A DNA stretch of 64,000 nt from Ophioderma brevispina (GCA_023653785.1 JAMKCH010058324.1:1-64000), one strand, 5' to 3'; positions 1 through 12,187 are shown, counted from the first letter of the stretch. The notes: a model not told the origin generated them from the letters alone. A program made the numbers and translations.

Positions 1-760
1 ACATCAGGATGTGCAGTGCAGTGGAGGGCACCGACTTCGGGGCGGTGTCCCTCGTGGTTCTGTCCTGGCGCTCAGTCTTTTCAACATTTCGTCTCAGATT
101 GGTTTTTGCAATGCTCCTGCCCAAACGATACTACGGCACTTGGAATGGCTGCTGGTTCTTTGGGGGCCTTAGAGGTAGTGGCTGCAAGGGGACCTGCTCA
201 CGGTGGGTCATTTATTCCATCGGCATGTGCCGGAGCCGTCAGCTCCGTTTGTCACCTTGCCAGTCGTGCGCCAAAACTTAACACGCTCTAGATGCATGGA
301 GATGGGCTGCCGCCTGGCCTGGACCAGGTGTTTTTGTGTCATGATGGACACATCTTACGTTCAATCAACACCCCAAGGCAGCCGCTACGAAGAACGCACC
401 GTCGTGTTGTCTCTTCAGGGGGCTTCGCAGGGGCTAGCGGGTGCGTCTTTCGGCGCTTTGCATACACAGGCTGTTGCTTTGGCATGTTCGGCTGGTGAGT
501 GCGCTTGCAACCTGTGAAGTCCACAGGGTGCACTCACCTAGGATTGATGTCGTTCTGAATGATGAGACTTGTTAGTGGTGCTTTTTTGGTTACGCTATAA
601 TACCTTCCAGTTCTACTGCTAGCTCCCGCAACCTTAGAGGAACTTCAGAATATCAAGCTCGCCAAGAGGTGTGATGAACCTGGTGGCTTAATCCCACCAC
701 CAACACCCTTAAATTGCCTTTCTTTCCATCCATGATGCTGTCATATACTACAGTGTCCGG
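1..760 (+). pseudogene. Broken non-LTR retrotransposon RT fragment (left arm copy)
   Basis: All frames are broken, but the mirror copy at 16,950-17,770 is easier to read and shows a reverse-transcriptase palm motif (VPRGSVLAPSLFNI). Further on comes a C-terminal block of the type GCLxATPxEYxPVL...PANxRRN, seen in AP-endonuclease non-LTR elements. In this copy the equivalents are the GGGCACCGACTTC...CCTCGTGGTTCTGTCCT stretch near 26-70 and the block from 541 (ATTGATGTCGTTCTGAATGA) to about 660. The fragment is cut by the window edge and carries several frameshifts. The C-terminal block resembles that of the LINE at 54,480-57,476, so they may be relatives. It is non-functional. Confidence 0.6.
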
Positions 761-1469
761 TGACTGAGTGTCCCTACCACCCATCTGTCTTGTGTTCTCC
801 AGTTGAGTAGTGCTGTATGCATCATTTGTTCAGCACTAGTACCCAATGGCCTCGTCTACAAGGTCACGGTTTATTCCCGTGCGCTCGCTATCATATTAGC
901 ACAAACACGCCATTTTTATTTCTCTTCATCTCATTACCTTCTCGTTCAAGTTGTGGTATTTAACTCATATAAATCGTCACATGATCACAATAAGATGAAT
1001 AAACACTTATTTTATTCTTATTCCTTGTTTCTTTTGAGCATTTCATGACCGTTCCTATTTTAAAGTGAAATCTTAATACTAGCGCTGACTTCATCCCCAC
1101 TCTTATTCATTTTCATTACCATCTTTGAATCTCTAATCTCTCACATTATTTCCATTCAGACATAAGGGGAAATTTACGTCACATCCCTCGGTAATGGTTG
1201 AATACAGTCCACCATGTGATTGAACCAATGAGAACTTTAAATAATGGTATATTATGTAATTTGCAGAGCTGGAGTAGTTTGTACGAACACTTGCAGTTTT
1301 AGTTATCTGGGTATAGTTAGAAGTATCGACCAAATCGTATGATTCCCTGTGGACTAATTTATTTATCTAACTTGACATTTTTCATATTTCATCCACATAC
1401 GGATTCGAAAGGCGGCAAATTGGGTACTATTTTGGATTTTGGCTACTTTGCAAAGGTTAAATCCCCTTT
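761..1469. other. Unassigned sequence; mirror at about 16,290-16,950
   Basis: AT-rich with no coding frame that looks real. It contains AATAAA-type hexamers near 1,000 (GATGAATAAACAC), so it may be the 3' untranslated part of the adjacent retroelement fragment. The right-arm copy gives the same picture. Confidence 0.4.
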
Positions 1470-1770
1470 ATAGTGTTTTATTATGTATCCGTATACCATC
1501 AAAACATATGTTTGTATACCTATTTTTGTTTCTAGCTTGTAATGGTTTGGAAGTTTGTAACAAAATACAAAAATGGCAGCCTTTTGGCCGCCATCTTGTA
1601 TTTTGAGAATGCCCCCCAGGGGTTTTTCGGGGGACTTTTTAGTGATTCTACACATATTCCTGGGCCTATCCTGAAAAAATCAGCTTGTTACCAAAACTTC
1701 CAGTTAACACTAATACTATTGGCCTACGGCAGACTACACTTGGGTTCGGTGAACCCAACATCAAGCATAA
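1470..1770 (+). repeat. Dispersed repeat with GCCGCCATCTTG core (left arm)
   Basis: Contains GGCCGCCATCTTG at 1,586-1,598, then a CCCCCCAGGGG block, GGGACTTTT, and a CAGCTTGTTACCAAAAC block at about 1,681. The same order of blocks occurs in the right arm (inverted), at 18,930-19,060 and, in part, at 22,560-22,680. It is therefore a dispersed, probably transposon-derived family. Short open frames reading 'MAAxMA' across it are by-products of the repeated ATGGC triplets. Confidence 0.65.
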
Positions 1771-2633
1771 ATGGCGATACATATAATTACAAACGTCATA
1801 AATTGAAAAACATACCCTATGTACTAAATACAGTCTACACCACACATTGGCGTAAGTAGTTGTAAGAAGTTGTAATGCAACTGCCAGTGTCCGGATTTAA
1901 GTGACAGGAGGAGATTTTTTGAGGATAACACTTTCTCTCAATTTCATCTGTATCGGGTCCTTATACCCACCACCGAGAACGTGTTCGAAGATATTTATTG
2001 AACAAACAAGTACAAAGGAAGAAAACCGCAAACCTTGTTTTGAACTTTGCCTGCTATCGCAATCGTCCCCCATAGAAAACCATGCCTTTGACTTTCTGTC
2101 GTTCACGATAGAAAGGTACTTAAAAATCATCATCTTATTACATAAAGACGGCGTACTCATCTAAAATTCATGTCAGTTGTATTCTAATACATTGGTTTAG
2201 CATTTCCAAATATTCGAAAAACCGGGGTTCGAAAACCAAAATTGAGGGCGCCTTCTTTTTGGAAATCTCCTCATGTCTCTTTAAAGGAGTCAGTATTGTC
2301 AGCAAGCTGCTGACAAGCCCCCCTGAAATATTGCCCTCATCTCCGGCCAGGGCCCCGCAGACACCCCCATAGGTCGCATAATAAAGTGCTACCTTGCGTC
2401 TCTTCGCGATTGCTAAAGGTCCCCACCTTAAGCTGCTGACAGGCCCTTTTCCTTATATCACAACCACTGGTCACAGCTTTAAGATAAAGGGCACATTTGC
2501 AAGATGCATTTTGTATTGTGGTTTGCAAATTTGGTGGTTTAAATAATGTACCTGGCTCTCAGAAGCTAGCCTTAATCAGCTGGTCCTGCTAAGAACTCAC
2601 ACCCGTGATGTTTATTGTTCACACACTGTATTG
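1771..2633. other. Unassigned sequence; mirror at about 15,052-15,959
   Basis: No recognisable gene or element. It includes a GGGTTCGGTGAACCCAAC hairpin near 1,742-1,760 at its edge and mixed AT-rich DNA. The ORFs of 87 codons on both strands (1,897-2,164) overlap each other exactly and show no family motif. Confidence 0.35.
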
Positions 2634-3000
2634 TAATAATAATAATCATTTATTTGAATTACTTGCAAAGTGATGCACTGGTTTACATTGCACATCCAGA
2701 TTAAATTAAAAGAAGCAGGTATCGAAGTATTCCAGGAAATAAATGGTCTGGATTATACCAAAGCACATATACGTACACACTTTTCCCATGGAAAAACTTA
2801 CATTGATGTAGGAGGGCAAAATACAAAAAATACGAATATTAACATCAAATATAAAAATAGCATTATACAAAACAACACATTTAACATATATAAAAAAAAC
2901 ATATTAGTAAGAGCGAGTGCAAATACCATAATTTTTATGGTTGCAAGCTCAATTTGTTTAAGTTTAAATAAAAATCTTTAAACCGGACCTGAATTCGGCC
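2634..3000 (-). mobile_element. Retroelement 3' end with (ATT)n tail (left arm)
   Basis: Read on the minus strand, the segment ends in TTTCAAATAAATG followed by (ATT)n (AATAATAATAATC at 2,635-2,646 on the plus strand). The mirror copy at 15,026-15,051 reads TTTCAAATAAAGTATTATTATTA. A polyadenylation-like hexamer followed by a short-period repeat is the typical 3' end of a non-LTR retrotransposon or SINE. No coding domain can be identified with confidence, so its family is unknown. Confidence 0.5.
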
Positions 3001-3116
3001 TACATTTTGAGCCAAATGAAAGTTGATGGGACTCAGGTTCCACATACGAGGGAGATAAGCAAGCAATGGAATTATAGAAAGAGTTACTTCTTGTAATTCT
3101 GTGTAAAAGCCCGTGA

Positions 3117-3830
3117 ATTATCTTCTCACACTGCAAGGAACAAGGGAAAAGACAAAAAAAGCAAGGAGGCAGAAGTAGGTAGCGGCCCTTCTCGGCCGTT
3201 TTCATTGCAATTTTTAATTCAATAGCCAAATCAGCCCTAAAACACTGTGCTATTACAAAAGATGGCCAGCCAAGCAAAACCCTTTAAAAGATTTACCAAC
3301 AGCAATTATATTATATATACGCATTCACATTAAAGGAGATTATCTCAGCAATTTTATTATAAGCATTCAATTTTATAAGATGAGCGGAAAGCCAACATCT
3401 GTACATGATGAAGCGGAAAGCTAACACAATCAATATTTATTCATCAATTTTATTATAAGCACTCAATTAATGGATGAGCGGAAAGCCCAATCTCTACATG
3501 ATGAGGCGGAAAGCTAACACATCAGTATTTAATTTAACACCCAGTGTTAATTTTACTAGATGAGCAGAAAGGTCAACATCTAAATAATTTGCTCACTCTC
3601 AAATCACATGATGAGCGGAAAGCTAACACATCAATAGTCCAATTAACACAATAATTAGATGCACAATGTACTTATATCTTATAATCTCGTCACATTATGA
3701 GCACAAACATTTATACACAGCCAGAAAAAGCCTAGTAATTACATACCAAATCATCTTTAATATGTTTAGAGCAGTATGGCATATGCAAATAGCACTTAAT
3801 CTCAATTCACACCAAAAGTAGGCAGGTAAT
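3117..3830 (+). repeat. GATGAGCGGAAAGC repeat block, copy 1 (left arm)
   Basis: Opens with a purine-rich GGGAAAAGACAAA...AGCAAGGAGG stretch, passes an AAAGATGGCCAGC block at 3,258, then carries at least six copies of GATGAGCGGAAAGCYAACA at about 3,379, 3,406, 3,474, 3,501, 3,559 and 3,610. Spacing alternates between about 27 and 50-70 bases. Between pairs lies an AT-rich linker resembling ATTATAAGCATTCAATTTATA. A second direct copy lies at 4,735-5,400, and both are mirrored in the right arm. Confidence 0.8.
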
Positions 3831-4063
3831 TACACAACGGCATTACACATTAATAATAGTAGTTTAGGCCAAAAGGCCAACACCATGATTGTTAAATTAA
3901 ATACTTGAAAATGAAATGTTTGAAATTCACTTCAATATCAGGCCAGAATGGAAGTGAATTGCATAATTTGCATCTATAAAATTAAAGCTTACAAGAATTA
4001 CAGCTGGAACATAGTTGAGAGCATAGCAATTACATTTCTGATACAGAGACTAAACGGTTAAAA

Positions 4064-4480
4064 AAATGACATAATTGCACTTAACAGCCCATAATCATTA
4101 TGTTAGATGAACATGCTAACAAAATAATAACAGTGCTGATATTTGCGCAATACGACAACAAAGATAATTCAAGCCGAACTAGCAGATTCCTGAAACACAA
4201 AGGTCCAGCTAAAAGCTCCGTCGATATTTGATGAAGCCTAGAGAACGAGTAATTAATTACACAGCTGAAACAGACATGAAAATATCAAAAAATGACAAAA
4301 TGAACTTATAGGCCAAAATGAATTTACTAGACGATCATGCCACAATATAAATGATTGTTGATATATGTTTCGCGGGATCACGGCAACAAGGATAAAATTC
4401 AAGCCGAAACAGCTAAGAATTCTGAGACCAAGAGTGGCTAAGACTCACTTGTAGGTGAAGCCTACAGAACGAGTAAAAAT
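4064..4480 (+). repeat. Two-unit ~200-bp tandem repeat (left arm)
   Basis: The units begin near 4,064 and 4,289 (AAAATGACATAATTG / AAAATGACAAAATGA) and share, in order, GATCATGC or a similar block, an ACGACAACAA / ACGGCAACAA block, TTCAAGCCGAA, GATGAAGCCTAGAGAACGAG / GTGAAGCCTACAGAACGAG. Unit length is about 200-225 bases with many indels. The tandem sits between the two copies of the GATGAGCGGAAAGC block. Confidence 0.65.
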
Positions 4481-4734
4481 ATGCATAAAAGATTAAAAAT
4501 GAAGATAGGGAGTGGTGGGAGGATAAAAATCTGACATGCATGAAACGGTTGAGAAAGCAGTGAAGAAGAAATTTGAATAACTTACAATAAAAAAAATAAA
4601 AACCAATCCAAAACAAATCACAAACGTCACCACCTAGACGCCGGATGATTGTTAACACAGCAACGAGCAAAAGGCAATCACCGTGTCAAATAACAACTGG
4701 ATTTAGCAAACCGCAGGCTGGTTCCATAAATCGA

Positions 4735-5400
4735 TTTATCTCTCACGCGGCAAGGACGAAGGGAAAAGACAAAAGCAAGGAGGCAAGAGTAGGTAGCGGC
4801 CTTTCTCGCCGTTTCATGCAATTTTAAATTCAAATAGGCATCAGCCTAAAACTTTTGCTATTATCAAAGATGGCCAGCGGCAAGCAAAACCATTTAAAGA
4901 TTTTAAGAGCAGCAAGTATTTTAAGCATTCAATTTAAGAGATTTATTCAGCAATTTTTATTATAAGCATTCAATTTATAAGAAATGGAGCGGAAAGCCCA
5001 ACATCTGTACCTGATGAGCGGAAGCTAACAAATCAATATTATTCAGCAATGTTTATCTATAGCAGTCAATTTATAGGAAATAGCGGAAAGCCAACATCTC
5101 TACATGATGATCGGAAAGCTAACACATCATAGTTAATTAAAACACAGTGTTAATTTTACTAGATGAGCAGAAAGTCAACATCTAAATCATTTTTGATCAC
5201 TGTCAATCACATGATGAGCGGAAAAGCCAACACATCAATAGTCAATTAACACAATATTAATTTGCACAATGTACTATATCTTATAATCTCTTCCACAGTA
5301 TGAGCAGCAACTTTATACCAGCCAGAACAGAGCCTGGTATTTCATACAAATCAATCTTTATATTGAGCAGTAATGGCAATAGAAAGCACTAAATTCCCCC
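4735..5400 (+). repeat. GATGAGCGGAAAGC repeat block, copy 2 (left arm)
   Basis: Direct repeat of 3,117-3,830, starting TCTCTCACGCGGCAAGGACG and following the same block order. Motif copies lie near 4,985, 5,014, 5,080, 5,106, 5,161 and 5,212, again in close pairs. The two copies end in related AGCAGTATGGC / AGCAGTAATGGC sequences. Confidence 0.8.
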
Positions 5401-5524
5401 AACCATTTAAAGGAAGTGAATTGCATAATTGACAATTATATCTTCAAGGAATGTGAATAACAGATTGGAAATAAGGCCTCCAAACAAGTTACCCATAATG
5501 TAACTTGCTCTAGTAACCCTCTAA

Positions 5525-5544
5525 CCCCCCCCCCCCCCCCCCCC
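5525..5544 (+). repeat. Poly-C tract, 20 bases
   Basis: An uninterrupted run of 20 C follows CTAA. Its mirror in the right arm is 18 G (12,188-12,205). The length difference is typical of homopolymer instability or base-calling error. Confidence 0.95.
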
Positions 5545-6034
5545 GCTGCTGAACAGATAAATTATACCAATGGTGTTACGTCAACTGTAAATTGTTGGGT
5601 TGCCGACAAATAACAAAGTGATTGTTTCAATTTTTCACATTGACTCATAAACTTCTCTTTCACTGAACAAGGTTTCACATTTACCATAAAAAAGAGCCTA
5701 GGCAAAAATTCTGACCAGAAACATAAGTCCGAACCCGATTCCCATTAATAAACAACATAAAAAAATCAAAATTCTACCAAACGCGTGATACGCGTACGCC
5801 ACTGTTCAGGGGTTTCTTTAACACAAAAAACCATTTCCAATCCAATAGAGGCAAAAAATGTAACTTGATTAAAAATAGGGAGCGCGCGATTTGATTACTT
5901 GTAATGCATAATGTTTATATGGCAAATTAACAAAAAATAATAAAATAGTGACATAAACCGCACTAGCCCGTGATACAACCAATTCGCAAATAACAGCACT
6001 ACGAATTGAAATTGATATGTGAAATGACCTCTAG

Positions 6035-6313
6035 ATAGAGCACGTGTGGACTAGTGGAAAAATGCAGGACTCGTGGGACATTAGACCGACGAAATCGAAA
6101 GTTTCGAGCCCATCACTCATGCATTTAAATAACTTACAGTGGTGGCATTATACTACATTGACACTTATAATGCTAGTATAATTTTTTATATTACTTTACT
6201 TTTTTAAAACTTTATATATTGGCTATGTTAAACTTTTTGTAACTGCTAGTTATTGTAAATTTCTTCTGTGATGAAAAAAAACCATTTGATTGATTGATTG
6301 ATTGATTGATTGT
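6035..6313 (+). mobile_element. tRNA-derived SINE with (TTGA)n tail (left arm)
   Basis: The head GTGTGGACTAGTGGAAAAAT resembles a tRNA D-arm with an internal RNA polymerase III box A (GGACTAGTGG). About 50 bases later GTTTCGAGCCC resembles box B (GGTTCGANTCC). An AT-rich body of about 150 bases follows, ending in AAAAAAAACCATTTGATTGA and then (TTGA)n up to about 6,313. Internal pol III promoter, short body and simple-repeat tail are the standard SINE layout. The right-arm copy shows the same head with slightly better box spacing. Confidence 0.7.
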
Positions 6314-8924
6314 TGTCACCGTGAAATGTATTTCTGGGCAAGATACCTAAAAACAAAATGCACTCGCGTCGAACCAAGTGAAATCTGAGGAGCTGCTATG
6401 GGTAATATTACAACTAGCTGCCGATAGGGCCTGCATTTGTAAGGCATGACTTTGAGCAGGTCCATCTAATTGAAGCGAATTGAATTTTTGACGATTTCTT
6501 GAAGGCTTCGTAATAAAATAATTATTGCAACCGTCGCTTTGAGAAAGCTGTTTACGGGATTAGAGCGCTCAATAAAAAACTGTTAAAGTTATAAATATTA
6601 TTTAGAAAAAAACAAAGAAATGAATTTAGTCCAAAATCAAAGCACTTAAATGACTATGGAGCATAAGAGCATTTTAAAATTGTGCTGACACCAAATTTTT
6701 AATGCGCCTGCGTTTAAAAATGGCTCATGAGCTAAATTGTAATACGAGGAAACTTCGGAATCGGGCCACCCAATAGAAAATCCTACGCCCGCATATTGAC
6801 GAGACAACTCTCCCTATTTCAAGACGGGCGGCCGAACATTTAAAAAAAAATGGGCTGAAGGCAAGACAGTCATAACCGTGTCCGCGTGACTGGGTGTCTC
6901 TGCCCACGCAACTAGCCATTAATGTTTACCATTGACATGCGTACCCACGTTTTCGGCCCGCTGTACCAAATGTAAAACTCTAGAGCTTCGTCTAAAAAGA
7001 CAGTTTTAAATCTTTACCACGCATTAACACAGTGTTAAGACGCTCACACATGGTGGGACACTCAGTTTCCTGCAACCGCTTTTCAGCAAAAGCATTCAAA
7101 AATTAAGCAATACAAAATAATAGAACTGGTCAAAAGAAAGTACACGAACTGCGAAAAGTTAAAAGGAGTCATCAGCGTCGCCCGTTTTTGTAAATGACTT
7201 AAAAATTTGACATCATTCACGAAAGTGCGATACCAATACCATACCAGAAACTGCGTTAACCCAAACCCGCTGGAAGAGATTCCACCAGAGCATGGCTATA
7301 TGACAATCTCCTCTCAATTCAAAGGTCTCTAAAGACATTTCCTCAAGCCTACAGTCAACAAAAACGACAACCCTTAGTAATGAGTTATAGGTTAAAGCGA
7401 TAAGCTAATGGGAGGAAAAGACCTGGGTAAAATACCTGAGAAACATTGCCGGCGCAGCGCTTAAACGCGGAAACTAAAGCACTTCCCAAATAAACTGGAA
7501 AACAAAATAACCTGAAGCAACTGATCCTCAAATAGGTTTTCAAATGAAGGGGGTAAGGAACTTCGAAATCAAAGGGTAAAGAAGTAGCAATGGAAAGAAA
7601 TTGGCCTTACCAGACTACATACCCCATTACAGTCACCACCAAAAGTGACACACCCGTGACTAGTCCGAAGGCTAAACCATATAATTTTATGCAACTGATC
7701 TACTTGATGCATGAAAGAAACCACTTTAAAAATTATCAACATATCTGACTGAAGATACCCAGAACGACTGCACCTAACTGAGAGCCATATAAATTAAAAC
7801 AAATAGAACATGAACAAAATAACTCAGACTGCAATAACTACTAAACTTGAAAAGCAAAAACAAAAACAACACCGAGCTGAGTGAAACTGCAAATTTTGTG
7901 GCGGTTATAAAAAAATGGATCATTATTGTAGATTGAGGAAATTGACCCGACAATCGACTAGATCAGCGCTCACAAACAAACACAAAATGACCCTATAGGA
8001 AATATAGCAATTTGCTATCACACGATTCAATATATTATCAAGATGTCAAAGGAATAGCTCTTGACATTTTAGGAATTTCACCATATTACACGCCCTTGCA
8101 AACCTAACCACGGGGCACAAGACACCCAGGAACGACTCAGAAGTGGTGGAGTCATTATAGCACATGGACAGACAAAACTAGCGCCATCAAACCACCAAAT
8201 GGAACAACCAGGGCAATGCCTAACGAACATAGCACTACTAGGTTTAAAATTATTAGCTCACCAAGCGTATGTAAACGGAGGGCAAAACAAGATCCTTTAA
8301 GCCCGGAACAATGTTAAAACACGGCCTACTCCAAGGTGAACAACCCATCTATATGAGCCCATGGGGGAAAAGTTATGCATTAAAAGTTTACAAAGACCCA
8401 ACAAAATAAATTTGCGACACACTATAGACACTTATGGAAACGGGGTGCAAAATACCAAAACTCAACATTACTTAAACGGACGCCAAACCGAGGACAAGGG
8501 CCGCGAGCCACAGGCACCTAAAGGCATACTAACTCTGTAAAATTAGCACAACCGGGTTACGTCTACAAGCAACCAAAGAGAATCCAAGTTTACTGACACA
8601 CACCACCAACACACACCGCGCGTGCCAACCTAAATCCTTGATTCTTTATGACCCCAAGGAAAAAAATTAGCAATAAAAATCACAAACTTTTAAAACACAG
8701 CTCCTTAGGCCGAATTGCAATTGTTTACAAAACAAATTTCAGATAATTCAGTGAGCGGTTGACATAAAATCGGTGTATCTGTTACATAGAACTGATAGAT
8801 ATTGTTGGACTTGAACGAACAACCACCGCGTGTAGCCTATTGGGACAGGGGAAACAACACACTATTCTAATCTAGCGATGCGTATTTGTCAAAGCAGGCG
8901 TGAATCTCCATGTCCTTGACGCGC
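6314..8924. other. Unassigned inner arm sequence; mirror at 8,944-11,439
   Basis: AT-rich DNA with no coding frame longer than about 120 codons in either arm. Frames seen in one arm (for example 10,044-10,406, + strand, 120 codons) are not preserved in the mirror copy, which argues against coding. I recognise no element here. Confidence 0.4.
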
Positions 8925-8943
8925 GATAACCACACCTCATTTT
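8925..8943. other. Palindrome centre: 19-base spacer
   Basis: The bases GATAACCACACCTCATTTT separate two perfectly complementary flanks: GACGCGC at 8,918-8,924 and GCGCGTC at 8,944-8,950, continuing outward. A spacer this short between arms of about 9 kb is the classic geometry of a hairpin or fold-back junction. It contains no recognisable sequence of its own. Confidence 0.9.
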
Positions 8944-11439
8944 GCGCGTCAAGGACATGGAGATTCACGCATGTCTTTGACAAAGTACGCATCGCTAGAA
9001 TAGTGTGTTGTTTCCCCTGTCCCACATAGGCTACACGCGCTGGTGTTCGTTCAAGTCCAACAATATTTTCTATTCAGTCTATAGTAACTGATACAACCGA
9101 TTTATGTCAAACGCTCACTGAATTATCTGATTTTGTTTGTAAACAATGCAATTAGGCCTAAGAGCTCGTGTTAAACGTTTGGATTTTTTATTGCTAATTT
9201 TTTCCTTGAGGTCATAAGAACTCAAGGATTATGTTTGGCACGCGCGCGTGTGTGTTGGGTGTGTGTTGTCCAGTAAACTGGATAATTTTTGGTCGCTTGT
9301 AGATGTAAACCCGGTTGTGCCTAATTTCCAGTATAGTAGGCCTTTGGTGCCGTGGTTCTCGCGTGCCCCTTGTCCCTTAGTTTGGCGTCTTTTAAGAAAT
9401 GTTAAGTTTTTGGTTATTTTGCCGCCATTTCCATAAGTTTCTATACGTTGTCGAAATTTATTTTGTTTTGTTTCTTGTTAAACTTAAGCTTAATTCTTCC
9501 CCACTTGGTCATATAGATAGGGTGTGTTCAACATTTGATAGTCCCGGGTTTTTTAAAAATTGTCAGGTAACGTCCTCTTGTTGCTACGTTTATCCACGCT
9601 CTTGGTCGATATTAAACCTAGTAGGCTATGTTCGTTTATAATTGCGTTGCAAAGGTGGTTTTAATGTAGCCTTGTGTCAAATTTTTAAACCCACCCCTTT
9701 ATTCGCTGCCGTGGTGCTTTAGTGGCATTGGTATGTTTTAAGGCGGTTGAATATGTTAAATTTAAATGTCCAAGAGCATCATTTGACCATCTGATAAATA
9801 TCGTGATAGCAAATCTACACTGTCATTTTGTGTTTGTCTTGTGAGGCCTGATCTAGTCGATTTCGGGTCAATTTTATTTGCCAATAATCTCTTTTTTGTT
9901 TATCATCAAAAATTTGCGTTTCAGCGTGTTGCTTTTCAAGTTTGTATTTAATTTCAGTCTGAGTTATTTTCATTGTTCTATTTGGTTTAATGTTAGAGGC
10001 TCACAGCCTAGGTGCAGTCTTTCTGGCTCATCTTCAGTAAGATATGTTTGAAATTTTTAAGGTTGTGTTTCCCTTCATGCAAGTATATCCTTTGCATAAA
10101 TTTAATGGTTTAGCTTCGACTGTCACTGGTGTTTCACTTTTGTTGTGCTGTAATTGGGATGTATGTCTGTTAGCCAATTTTTCTTTTAATTGCTACTTCT
10201 TTCCCTTTGGATTTCGAAGTTCCTTACCCCCTTCATTTGAAGTCTATTTGAGGATAAGTTGCGTCAGGTTATTTTGTTTTACAGTTTATTTGGAGGTGCC
10301 TTTAGTTTCCGCGTTTAAGCGCTGCGCCGGCAATGTTTCTCAGGTATTTACCCCCATGTCTTATCCTCCCGTTAGTCTATCGCTTTCTCCTATAACTCAT
10401 TACTAAGGGTCGTCGTTTTTTGTTTGACTTAGGCTTTATGGAATGTCTTAGACGTTTGATTTGAGAGGAGATCTGTCTATAGCCATAGCTCTGTTGAATC
10501 TCTTCCAGCGGGTTCACGCAGTTTCTGTTCTGGTATTGCGTATCCGCACTTTCGTGATTCATTTTAAAGCATTCTAAACGGTCGACGCTGCTGACTCCTT
10601 TAACTTTTCGCAGTTGCGTGTAATGTCTTTTGACCAGTCTATTATTTTTTATTGCTTAATTTTTTTGCTGCTTTTGCCCTGAAAGCCGTTGCAGTAAACT
10701 GAGTGTCCCACATGTGTGAGAGTCCTTAACCACTATGTTAATGCGTGTAAAGATTAAACTGTCTTTTTAGACGAAGCTTTTACATTTGGGTACAGCGCCG
10801 AAAGGGGAGGTGGTGGGTGGGCGTTGGGTAACAGCATTTCATGGTCAAACATAATGGCTAGTTGTGTGGCAGAGACACCCAGCTCACAACGGCACAGTGT
10901 TGATGTTTGGCCTTAGCCTCAGTTAAACTTGTTCGCGCCAGTCCTTGAAATCGGGGAGAGTTGTCTCCTCAATATGCGGGCGTAGGATTTTTCTATTGGT
11001 GGCCCGATTAGTTTCCTCTTATTACCTTTAGCTCATGAGCCATTTTTTAAACGCAGGCGATAAAAATTTGTGTCACACAATTTTAAAATGCTCTTATGCG
11101 TTCCATATGCATTTAAGTGCGTTGCATTTTGGACTAATTCCTTTCTTTGTTTTTTTCTAAATAATATTTATAACATTTACCATTTTTATTGAGCGCGCTT
11201 AATCCCCGTAAACAGGCTCAAGCGCGGTTGGTCATTATTATTATTATTACGCCGCCCTTCAAGAAATCGTCAAAGTCATTTCGCTTCATTTAGATGACTG
11301 CTCAAAGTCATGCCTTACAAATGCGGCCTATCGGCAGCTAGTTTTGTAATAGTCCCCTTTGCAGCTCTCGCATATTCCACTTGGTTCGACGAAGGCCCTT
11401 TTGTTTTTAGGTATCTTGCCCAGAAATACATTTCACTGT

Positions 11440-11715
11440 GACCACAATCAATCAATCAATCCAATCAATCAAATGGTTTGTTTTTTTTTAATGTTTTATT
11501 GAATGTTATATTACAAAAGTTAAATAGCCAAAAACGTTTTTGAAAAAAGTAAAGTAATATAATTATATAGCATGATAAGTGTCAAATGTATTATTAATGC
11601 ACCCTAAGTTATGTAACGCAATGAGTGATGGGGCTCTAACTCTCGATTTCGTCGGTCCTCAATGTCCAGAGTCCTGCTTTTCCACTAGTCCACCCGTGCT
11701 CTATCTAGAGGTCAT
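11440..11715 (-). mobile_element. tRNA-derived SINE with (TTGA)n tail (right arm)
   Basis: Mirror copy of 6,035-6,313. On the minus strand it reads GGGTGGACTAGTGGAAAAGC at its head near 11,690 and ends in (TTGA)n, seen as ATCAATCAATCAATCCAATC on the plus strand from 11,447. Confidence 0.7.
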
Positions 11716-12187
11716 TTCACAAATCATTTCAATTCGTCGTGCTGTTATTTGCGAATTGGTTTGTCTCACGGGCTAGTGCTGTTTATGTCATAAATTTTTT
11801 TGCTATTATTTTTGTTAATGCCACTAAAAACGATTTCCTTCACAATTAACAAATCGCTTCCCTATTTTTCATCAAAGTACAATTTTTTCCTCGATTTGGA
11901 TTGGAAATTTTTGTAAAGAACCCCTGAAAGTGGCTAAGCGATCAACGCCGTCTTTGTCATGAAATTTTGATGGTTTTAATGTTTGTTTATTAATGGGAAT
12001 CGGGTTCCGACTTTATTTGCTGGTTCCAGATATTTTTTGCCATGCTCTTTTAATTATGGTAAATGTGAAACTTGGTCAGTGAAGAAAGTTTTCATGCGTC
12101 ATTAAATTGAACAATCACTTTGTTTATTTTGTCCGGCAACCCAATACAGTGTGCGTAACCACCATTTAAATTTCTCCTGTAGCATGC

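Larger units (their letters stand above)
1..8924 (+). repeat. Left arm of a giant near-perfect palindrome
   Basis: The whole stretch from the window edge to 8,924 is repeated in reverse complement at 8,944-17,652. Anchors I matched by eye include the outer end (the opening bases against 17,625-17,652), the GAACCC/GGGTTC block at 1,740-1,760 against 15,890-15,915, the (AAT)n tail at 2,635 against 15,050, the poly-C tract at 5,525 against poly-G at 12,188, the SINE at 6,035 against 11,715, and an uninterrupted stem next to the centre (8,898-8,924 against 8,944-8,970). Similarity is high but broken by frequent one-base insertions and deletions. Homology reaches base 1, so the arm probably continues outside the window. 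Confidence 0.95.

Noticed and set aside
1897..2164. Matching 87-codon frames on both strands
   Set aside because: They cover the same bases with no family motif and are not preserved in the mirror copy.
3379..3635. Regularly spaced repeats suggesting a CRISPR array
   Set aside because: Spacing is uneven, linkers are related to each other rather than unique, there is no cas gene, and the DNA is plainly eukaryotic.
10044..10406. 120-codon plus-strand frame with hydrophobic residues
   Set aside because: Composition-driven; the mirror sequence in the left arm has stops and shifts in the same place.
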